DNA of 64,000 nt from Microtetraspora glauca. GTDB taxonomy: Bacteria > Actinomycetota > Actinomycetes > Streptosporangiales > Streptosporangiaceae. A program made the position numbers and the translations under genes. Below, one piece after another: positions 50,067 to 59,127 of the stretch (position 1 is the first letter of the stretch; every line of letters starts with the position of its first letter). The stretch is taken from NCBI GenBank assembly GCA_001570385.1, contig BBYL01000021.1, forward strand, positions 248,001-312,000, read 5' to 3'. The notes beneath the pieces were generated by a model that worked only from the letters and a program-made list of their open reading frames with translations, had not been told where the DNA came from and searched no databases.

Positions 50067-51010
50067 GAGACTTCCCTTCGGCCGGTAGCCAGTTCGGCGA
50101 GCGCCGCGCGGACCCTGCCGCCGGCGGCCTGTAATGCGATTCGCGCCTCTCCCACGGGGGCATCGGCGAGGAGGCAGACCAGGGCGACCTTCAGGTCCCC
50201 TTCTGCCGCGGTGAGCGTTTCGGCGCACTGCGCCTCGGTGCGGCCGGTGGCCTCTTCGAGGATCGTGACCAGGCGGCCGCGGAGTTTGGCGTTGGTGGCG
50301 GTCACATCGATCATGAGATTCGAGTACGTCCGCCCGAGCCGGATCATGACCGCGGTGGAGAACGCGTTCAGCACGAGCTTCTGCGCGGTTCCCGCCTTCA
50401 TCCGCGTCGATCCCGCGATGACCTCGGGGCCGGTGTCGACCGCGATGTGGACGTCGACCTCGTCACCCAGCGGCGCCGCCGGGTTCGACGACACCAGGAC
50501 GGTCGCCGCCCCCGCCGCACTCGCCGCGCGCAGCGCCCCCGCGACGTACGGCGTGCGGCCGCTCGCCGACAGCCCGATCGCCAGGTCGCCCTCCCCCAGG
50601 CCGAGCGCCTCGGCGGCGCCCGTCGCCGCGTCGTCCTCCACGTTCTCCATCGCCTGCTCGAAAGCGGAGGTGCCGCCCGCGTGGTGCGCGACGACCCGCT
50701 CCGGGGCGATCGTGTACGTCGGCACGAGCTCGGCCGCGTCGAGCACCGCGATGCGGCCGGAACTGCCCGCGCCGAAGTAGTGGATCGACCGGCCCGTCAG
50801 CAGCGCGCTCACTCCGAAGTCGACCGCCGTGGCCAGCTCGGGGAGGACGGCGCGGACCGCGGGAGCGACCAGGCCGTCCTCGTCGTTGATGAGCTTCAGC
50901 ATCTCGAGGGTCGAACGGAGGTCGATGTCGAGCGTGCGCGGGTTGGCGCCTTCCGTGGGGGCCGCCACCCTGACCGCCTCAAACTCGTCGTCCGTCACGA
51001 AGTTTTCCAC
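50063..51010 (-). CDS. murQ: N-acetylmuramic acid 6-phosphate etherase
   Basis: 315 residues. The SIS-fold etherase signature is HYFGAGSSGRIAVLDAAELV, followed by GGTSAFEQAMENVEDDAATG with the catalytic glutamate, and the late STRMKAGTAQKLVLNAFSTA with GRTYSNLMIDV. It splits the lactyl ether of MurNAc-6-phosphate, giving GlcNAc-6-phosphate and D-lactate, in cell-wall recycling. It heads the operon murQ-SBP-permease-permease-rpiR. The promoter and an RpiR-type palindrome lie directly upstream. No MurNAc kinase is in the operon. Confidence 0.93.
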   Translation of the reverse strand: MENFVTDDEFEAVRVAAPTEGANPRTLDIDLRSTLEMLKLINDEDGLVAPAVRAVLPELATAVDFGVSALLTGRSIHYFGAGSSGRIAVLDAAELVPTYTIAPERVVAHHAGGTSAFEQAMENVEDDAATGAAEALGLGEGDLAIGLSASGRTPYVAGALRAASAAGAATVLVSSNPAAPLGDEVDVHIAVDTGPEVIAGSTRMKAGTAQKLVLNAFSTAVMIRLGRTYSNLMIDVTATNAKLRGRLVTILEEATGRTEAQCAETLTAAEGDLKVALVCLLADAPVGEARIALQAAGGRVRAALAELATGRREVS

Positions 51011-51029
51011 CCCAAAGGAGAACGTGTTG

Positions 51030-51061
51030 GAAAATTAGTTTCACAATGAGCCGGGCGTCAA
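51030..51061 (-). promoter_or_regulatory. mur operon promoter and RpiR-type operator
   Basis: On the minus strand TTGACG (51061-51056) and TAATTT (51037-51032) are spaced by 18 bp. The palindrome GAAA-ATTAG-TTTC at 51030-51042 overlaps the -10. This is the expected layout for repression by the RpiR-type protein encoded at the end of the operon. The transcript would start about 15 nt before the murQ GTG. Confidence 0.65.
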
Positions 51062-51684
51062 TACCTGGATCCAGCCACCGGGGACGTACAACCCCGCGCC
51101 GCGCGGGGCTCCGGCCCGCGGCGTGATGTCCTCCAACTCCTCAGATGTAGGAAAATGTCATGCAAGGTCACCGCTTTGACTGGAAGTTACTTACATTCGG
51201 CCCGGATGGTCAACGTTTGCTTGACTGAAATCTCACGCGAGCCGATCTCAGCCACGCAAGGGCCGACCCGGCGGATGTGGGCCCGGCCGCCAAGCTCCTC
51301 GCCGCGGGCCGGCGGCCTCGACCACCCGGCGTCGGCCCGCCCCGACCCGGCCGTCACACAGCGCCTGGACGATCTCCCGGACGACCTGGAGGCGGCTCCG
51401 GAAACCGTAATCCGCCGGTTATCAGACGGACGGCGTGTCGAGCTTGGACCGTTATCATCCCTGGGGCACCCTTGTGGGATAGCTCACAGCGTGGTGAGCG
51501 GAACCCGTATGGGCGCCCCCCGGCCCCCTTTCCAGGACCGGCGGAAACCGTCCTAACGGACTATGTCGCCACGAGGCGAGCGGACGGCACACTGGTCTCG
51601 TCCATTGTGCGGTTAGTCACACATCAACCCCAGACGCCCGCCGCCTCGCGCGACGGGCGAACGATAAGACACGGAGCCCCGGCG
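51062..51684. other. 620-bp stretch with no supported gene
   Basis: No frame resembles a known family. Visible items are an AT-richer patch near 51150-51230, where AAGTTACTTAC occurs, and a perfect 6-bp inverted repeat GCTCAC-N6-GTGAGC near 51482. Confidence 0.45.
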
Positions 51685-51885
51685 ATGTGCCCTCATAGCC
51701 CGTCCTGTCCGAGCGCGGAAGCGAAGGACCGAGAAGCCGCCCGCACCATCGCGGCGCACCCCGAGCAGGGGTGGAGCCTGCTGTGCAACGGCGTCGTCCT
51801 CTTCGAGGACACCGGCGAGCTGCTGCCCGACGGAGCGGTCATCGCCCCGCACCGCCCCACCGACCTGGCTTCCAGCGCCGCCTGA
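51685..51885 (+). CDS. DUF5999 small protein
   Basis: 66 residues. The sequence MCPHSPSCPSAEAKDREAAR then IAAHPEQGWSLLCNGVVLFE and DTGELLPDGAVIAPHRP is the complete signature of the actinobacterial DUF5999 family. Two N-terminal cysteines (2 and 8) and one at about 34 may bind metal. The function is unknown. CGGAG lies 9 nt before the ATG. It is monocistronic. Confidence 0.82.
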   Translation: MCPHSPSCPSAEAKDREAARTIAAHPEQGWSLLCNGVVLFEDTGELLPDGAVIAPHRPTDLASSAA

Positions 51886-52010
51886 TCGATCGCGGCCAGG
51901 TCACCCGGCTGGTCCGTCCAGCCGGGGCCCTCCCGTCCCTTCACCCGATTCCGCTCGCCCCATCCCCCGTCCGTTCCACCGCTCGCGGTCCCGTGGCCGA
52001 CCCCCGGCTC

Positions 52011-52622
52011 TCAGCCCGCTCTCCGGGCCAGCAGCCACCGGGCCACCTCCTCGCCCACCCGGGCGGGGTCCTTCTTCAGATCGTGTCCCTCCCCCGGCAG
52101 CACCACGAGCCGCGCCGTGTCGGACGCCGACGGCACGCCGAACGGATCACGATCCCCATTGATCACCAGAACGTCGGTTCCCGCCTGCCGCAGCTCATCC
52201 GCCCTGGAACGTTCCGGCTTGCCCGGCGGGTGCAGGGGGAACGCCAGCGCGACCACCGCGTCCGCCTCCACCGCTCGGGCCGTACGGCAGGCCACCCTGG
52301 CGCCGTTGCTCCGACCGCCCTGCACGAGCGGCAGCCCCGGATGGCGGGCCCGCAGCTCCTCGATCATCGTGATCCACGACTCGTCCTGCCGGACCGCCGA
52401 GCCCGGCGCCCTCGCGCCCCTGAGCCGGAACGGCTGGGTCACCCGGGCGACCGTTCCTCCGATGGCCAGCACGGCATCCCGTACGGCGAGCAGGTCGGGC
52501 GCGTCCACTCCCCCGGCCGACCCGTGGGTGAGCACGAGCAGCAGCCAGGGATCGGCCGCCTCGTCCACCTCGACCGCTCCCGGGCCGTGCGGCGTCACAA
52601 GTTCCACCGTCCCAGATTCCAC
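52011..52622 (-). CDS. Alpha/beta hydrolase of the KANL3/Tex30 (dienelactone-hydrolase-like) group
   Basis: 203 residues. LLLVLTHGSAGGVDAPDL forms the oxyanion strand, LVQGGRSNGARVACRTA carries the nucleophile serine (GRSNG), VINGDRDPFG the acid and LPGEGHDLKK the catalytic histidine. The substrate is unknown. The GTG starts 4 bp after the stop of the upstream TPR-like gene, so the two are translationally coupled. Confidence 0.78.
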   Translation of the reverse strand: MESGTVELVTPHGPGAVEVDEAADPWLLLVLTHGSAGGVDAPDLLAVRDAVLAIGGTVARVTQPFRLRGARAPGSAVRQDESWITMIEELRARHPGLPLVQGGRSNGARVACRTARAVEADAVVALAFPLHPPGKPERSRADELRQAGTDVLVINGDRDPFGVPSASDTARLVVLPGEGHDLKKDPARVGEEVARWLLARRAG

Positions 52623-52626
52623 CCGG

Positions 52627-53139
52627 TCACGTTATCGGGGGGCGGACGTCCCTGCTCAGGCGGAGCCGTACCTCCTCGGCCAGCGCCGCGTCGGGGTGGG
52701 CCAGGCCGTACCGCCAGACCGTCTCGGCGTCGTCGTCCCGGCCTCTGAGGGGCAGCACCCGCGCGAGCAGCTCGATGGCGAGCGCACCGGTGCCCGCCTC
52801 GGCTCCGTCGCCCTCCTCGACCGCTCCGGCGAACTCCCCGCACGCCATGTCGAGATGCGCGAGACCGAGCAGGACCCGCAGCCGTGCCGGATCCGTGACG
52901 CCGGGCACGGACAGCGCGCGCAGCAGGAGGTCGGCGGCCTGCCCCGGCTCGCCGTCCTCCAGCAACTGCTCGGCCATCCGTTCGGCTACGGCGGAGAGCC
53001 CCGCGGCGCCCTCCGCCCGTTCGGGTGCCTCGACGTCGACCGCGACCTCCGCGAAGATCGCCGCGGCGGCGTCGAGATCGCCCGCCTCGGCCAGCCTGCG
53101 CGCGTGGTCGATCTGCCGTCCGGGGTCGATGGCCGTCAT
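52627..53139 (-). CDS. TPR-like helical repeat protein
   Basis: 170 residues from MTAIDPGRQIDHARRLAEAG, with a GGAGGG site 6 nt upstream. The protein is all-helical with TPR-like spacing (RRLAEAGDLDAAAAIFAEVA, then LLEDGEPGQAADLLLRALSV and LARVLPLRGRDDDAETVWRY). It has no signal peptide. It may serve as a scaffold or regulator. It is coupled to the hydrolase gene downstream. Confidence 0.65.
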   Translation of the reverse strand: MTAIDPGRQIDHARRLAEAGDLDAAAAIFAEVAVDVEAPERAEGAAGLSAVAERMAEQLLEDGEPGQAADLLLRALSVPGVTDPARLRVLLGLAHLDMACGEFAGAVEEGDGAEAGTGALAIELLARVLPLRGRDDDAETVWRYGLAHPDAALAEEVRLRLSRDVRPPIT

Positions 53140-53253
53140 GCCAGGCCCTCCATAATCGGGGATCGCCAAGATCCTAACGACCGGCGGGCCCGTGCGGGGA
53201 AGACATGCGCATGATGGACGGTTCGGGTCCGCGAATCTTCCCCGCGGGCGTGA

Positions 53254-56121
<2,868 letters not shown>

Positions 56122-56142
56122 GGCAAGCCTCCTGGAGCGGTC

Positions 56143-56176
56143 GAGACCTAGGCGGCGCACGCGTGCGCCTGGTCTC
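56143..56176 (-). terminator. Hairpin in the gcvP expression platform
   Basis: GAGACC and GGTCTC enclose the self-complementary core GGCGCAC-GC-GTGCGCC, just upstream of the gcvP ribosome site. It is the likely switch structure read out by the glycine riboswitch, as terminator or ribosome-site control. Confidence 0.5.
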
Positions 56177-56209
56177 CCCCTCTGTCATCGCGACCAGCCG
56201 ACCGGCGGC

Positions 56210-56385
56210 GGGACCACGACCTGAGAGCTTCACCCCGAAGGGCTTGCACCGTCGGTGAGCACGCCTGGTGGACGTGCTGCTTTCCAGAGTTGCCTCTCCC
56301 GTGCGGTACGGGATGCCTGAGAGATTCCGGGGAGGGTTGCTCCTTCGGCGCCTCCACTTAAAGAGGTCTCTCCCGCACGGGGTCG
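56210..56385 (-). promoter_or_regulatory. Tandem glycine riboswitch upstream of gcvP
   Basis: On the minus strand two glycine aptamers follow each other. Aptamer 1 has GGGAGAGACC (56374-56365) and ends with GGAATCTCTCAGGCA (56328-56314). Aptamer 2 has ACGGGAGAGGCAACTCTGG (from 56301) and ends GGTGAAGCTCTCAGGT (56234-56219). These are the conserved cores of the gcvT class, and the two-aptamer layout is the standard form. Gene context (gcvP directly downstream) agrees. It should raise gcvP expression when glycine is abundant. Confidence 0.95.
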
Positions 56386-56426
56386 CCAGCTTGTGTCACT
56401 CTACCGCCTACCCTGAGGCGGGCCGT

Positions 56427-57068
56427 TCACCCGGTCTTGCGGGACTTCCTGCGTCGTGCCAGCTCGTCGGCCGGATGGTCGGCCTCCGCATCGGAGCCGG
56501 ACTCCGCGCGCTCGCCGGGCAGCTCGGCCAGCGAACCCTCGACCTCGCGCCAGACGCGTCCCAGGGCGATGCCGAACACTCCCTGCCCGCCCTGGAGCAG
56601 ATCGATGACCTCGTCGGCGGAGGTGCACTCGTAGACGCTGACGCCGTCGCTCATCAAAGTGATCTGGGCGAGGTCGTTCACCCCGCGGTCACGCAGATGC
56701 TGTACGGCGGTGCGGATCTGCTGGAGCGAGACGCCGGTGTCCAGAAGGCGTTTGACGACCTTGAGCACGAGGATGTCGCGGAAGCTGTACAGACGCTGCG
56801 AACCCGAGCCGTGCGCGGCTCTTATGGTCGGCAGGACCAGCTCCGTCCGGGCCCAGTAGTCGAGCTGACGGTAGGTGATGCCGGCCGCCGCGCAGGCGGT
56901 GGGGCCGCGATACCCGATGTCGTCGGGCAGTCTCCTGGGCTGCTCGTCGAACAGCAGTCCTTGTTCACCGGCGCGCTCACGCGCTGACTCACGGACCGGA
57001 TCATGCTGGTCGGCCGCTTTTCCCTCGCCGCTGCTGACCGCCACTGCGGACCTCCGGCTTTCTCTCAT
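56427..57068 (-). CDS. MerR-family regulator (Rv1830-like)
   Basis: 213 residues. The N-terminal 45 residues are variable and charged. The MerR domain is GYRGPTACAAAGITYRQLDY then WARTELVLPTIRAAHGSGSQ and RLYSFRDILVLKVVKRLLDT. The C-terminal domain (about 125-190) has NDLAQITLMSDGVSVYECTS. Its place between gcvP and the bifunctional nuclease matches Rv1830 of M. tuberculosis. The function is unknown. The ATG at 57068 lacks a clear ribosome site; a GTG about 11 codons later is an alternative. Confidence 0.85.
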   Translation of the reverse strand: MRESRRSAVAVSSGEGKAADQHDPVRESARERAGEQGLLFDEQPRRLPDDIGYRGPTACAAAGITYRQLDYWARTELVLPTIRAAHGSGSQRLYSFRDILVLKVVKRLLDTGVSLQQIRTAVQHLRDRGVNDLAQITLMSDGVSVYECTSADEVIDLLQGGQGVFGIALGRVWREVEGSLAELPGERAESGSDAEADHPADELARRRKSRKTG

Positions 57069-57195
57069 CCCACGGTCTGATCTGGGGGTTCATGAATTAC
57101 AACCGTGGATTCCCTTGCACCGTAGGACCGGGGACATTCTCAGTCAACGACCCCGCACGGCGCGTCGTGAAGCGTTAAATTCCCGAAATCAACCC

Positions 57196-57696
57196 CTACC
57201 CGGCACGCCCGAAGTCCTCGGGCGTGATGTTGTCCAGGAACTCGCGGAACTTCTCCACCTCGTCCTCCTGGTCGTCGGGCATGCTGACCCCGGCCTCCCG
57301 GAGGACGTCCTCGCTGGCGTAGATCGTCGCACCGGTGCGGAGCGCGAGCGCGATCGAGTCCGACGGCCGGGCGCTCACCTCCACACCGTTGGAGAAGACC
57401 AGGTCGGCGAAGAAGATCTGATCGCGTAGCGCGACGATGTTGACCGTACGCAGGCGCACCCCCAGCGCCTCCAGCACGTCACGGAACAGATCATGAGTGA
57501 GCGGGCGCGGCGGCGGTTCCTCCGCCTGGGCGAGCGCGATGGCCGTCGCCTCGGTCATGCCGATCCAGATCGGCAGGTACCGATCACCGTTCGTCTCCTT
57601 CAGGAGGACGATCGGCTGGTTGGTGGGCATCTCAACGCGAACCCCCACGACCTCCATCTGCAACACGGGCGACTCCGTCTCAAAGCGGCGCGGCAT
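57196..57696 (-). CDS. Bifunctional nuclease family protein (DUF151)
   Basis: 166 residues. The domain begins MEVVGVRVEMPTNQPIVLLK and continues GDRYLPIWIGMTEATAIALA, PPRPLTHDLFRDVLEALGVR, then ISARPSDS-type VSARPSDSIALALRTGATIY. The family was named for DNase/RNase activity of a plant homologue; the bacterial role is unclear. Homology starts at residue 14, so ATG 57657 is an alternative to 57696. The gene order matches Rv1829. Confidence 0.85.
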   Translation of the reverse strand: MPRRFETESPVLQMEVVGVRVEMPTNQPIVLLKETNGDRYLPIWIGMTEATAIALAQAEEPPPRPLTHDLFRDVLEALGVRLRTVNIVALRDQIFFADLVFSNGVEVSARPSDSIALALRTGATIYASEDVLREAGVSMPDDQEDEVEKFREFLDNITPEDFGRAG

Positions 57697-57739
57697 ATCA
57701 CCAGGACTTCAACGTAACACCCGGAGCGGGTCGGCCTGG

Positions 57740-58396
57740 TCACTGCCCCAGAACGCGGCGAACACTGCCACGAAGCAACGCACTGTGCAATTCGAGGAGA
57801 AGTCCGGATATTTCCCGAGCTGTCTCATCGGCCTGCCCGATCGCGCCGGGCGCCCGGCGGCGCAGCAGCGGCGCCACCGCCTGCTCGACGAGGCTGGCCT
57901 CGCGTTCCGCGGCCGCCCGCACCGCGCGCAGATGGCGGGCGTGCAGGCCGAACCTGGCCAGCGAGCCGACGCTGCGGGCGATCTCCAGGGCGTCCGCGTC
58001 GTACCACCGGGCCACGGATGCCACCAGGCCGAAGCTCTCCAGCTCTGCCAGCGTGTCCTCGTCGATGTCGGCGGCCTGGAGCAGGTCCTCACGGCTGAGC
58101 CGTACGGGCGGGGCCTCCTGGGGCAGCGCCCTCGGCCGGGCCGCCTGCTCGTCCAGGTTCTCCTTGATCACCCGTAACGGAAGGTAGTGGTCACGCTGCG
58201 CGGTGAGGATGTAGCGCAGCCGCTCGACGTCACCATGGGTGAACTTGCGGTATCCCGAGGGGCTCCGCTGCGGCTCGATGAGCCCCTCGCCCTCCAGGAA
58301 ACGGATCTTGGAGATCGTCACGTCGGGGAACTCGCCCTGCAGTAGCGCGAGCACCTCCCCGATGCTCATGAACGCCCGTAACGCCTGCGCGCTCAT
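57740..58396 (-). CDS. ftsR: FtsR-like MerR-family regulator (Rv1828-like)
   Basis: 218 residues. The N-terminal MerR domain is MSIGEVLALLQGEFPDVTIS then IRFLEGEGLIEPQRSPSGYR and FTHGDVERLRYILTAQRDHY. The C-terminal domain is the FtsR-type helical dimer, with REDLLQAADIDEDTLAELES. In Corynebacterium FtsR activates ftsZ. The position between the nuclease gene and the FHA gene matches Rv1828. The ATG at 58396 has GGGAGGGG about 12 nt upstream. Confidence 0.85.
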   Translation of the reverse strand: MSAQALRAFMSIGEVLALLQGEFPDVTISKIRFLEGEGLIEPQRSPSGYRKFTHGDVERLRYILTAQRDHYLPLRVIKENLDEQAARPRALPQEAPPVRLSREDLLQAADIDEDTLAELESFGLVASVARWYDADALEIARSVGSLARFGLHARHLRAVRAAAEREASLVEQAVAPLLRRRAPGAIGQADETAREISGLLLELHSALLRGSVRRVLGQ

Positions 58397-58421
58397 GACT
58401 TACCCGCCCCTCCCTCAGCGA

Positions 58422-58925
58422 TCACTGGCCTCCAAGGCCACGCGCGAAGAACACCAGCCGGAACTTGCCGATCTGCACCTCGTCGCCCCCCGCGAGGGGG
58501 AACTCCTCGATGCGCTCCCGGTTGACGTACGTCCCGTTGAGGCTGCCGACGTCGCGGACGGTGAAGTGGCCGCCCCGCCGGTAGAACTCCGCGTGCCTTC
58601 TGGACACGGTCACATCGTCCAGGAAAATGTCGCTTTCGGGGTGGCGACCCGCCGTGGTGAGATCACTGTCCAGCAGAAAGCGGCTGCCCGCGTTCGGGCC
58701 CCGCATGACGACCAGGAGGGCGGTGCCCGGCGGGAGCTGCTCGATGGCCGACCTGTCGGGCAGCAGGGTCTGCCCCGTCTCGTTCTCCAGCGCCTCGAGC
58801 GAGATGGTCGAGGTGGTGTCGGGAGCGGCCGGCGCCGGAGCGCTCAGCGGCGAACCGCATCTGGAACAGAAACGGGCATCCTCGGGGTTGGCATGACCGC
58901 ACTGCGTGCAGTAGACGCTGGGCAT
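58422..58925 (-). CDS. garA: GarA/OdhI-like FHA protein with N-terminal zinc ribbon
   Basis: 167 residues. A zinc ribbon has Cys6, Cys9, Cys20 and Cys23 (YCTQCG and FCSRCG). The linker has the twin-threonine motif PDTTSTIS (Thr37, Thr38), as in GarA, where kinases PknB and PknG phosphorylate it. The FHA domain (about 68-160) has AGRHPESDIFLDDVTVSRRH and GSLNGTYVNRERI. GarA/OdhI inhibits 2-oxoglutarate dehydrogenase and glutamate metabolism until phosphorylated. The gene order matches Rv1827. The Ser/Thr kinase at 20521 is one candidate upstream kinase. Confidence 0.85.
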   Translation of the reverse strand: MPSVYCTQCGHANPEDARFCSRCGSPLSAPAPAAPDTTSTISLEALENETGQTLLPDRSAIEQLPPGTALLVVMRGPNAGSRFLLDSDLTTAGRHPESDIFLDDVTVSRRHAEFYRRGGHFTVRDVGSLNGTYVNRERIEEFPLAGGDEVQIGKFRLVFFARGLGGQ

Positions 58926-59127
58926 CGAACGGCTCGGCCTCTCTTATGACTTGCTCAGACGGCGAATGCCGCAACTTACGCTGATCACGCACAAAGGTCA
59001 AGAAGCGTGCTCGACATGGACTGACCAACGCTACAGCCCAGCGCGGTCCAAGGTCCATCCCGCCACACCGTTTCCTGACTTCCCGAACGTGACCTCCAAC
59101 AATATTTGTACATGATCACGGAGATTG

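Noticed and set aside
51155..51556. A 133-codon frame upstream of the DUF5999 gene
   Set aside because: No family resemblance, no ribosome site and a composition shift along its length; more likely spacer.
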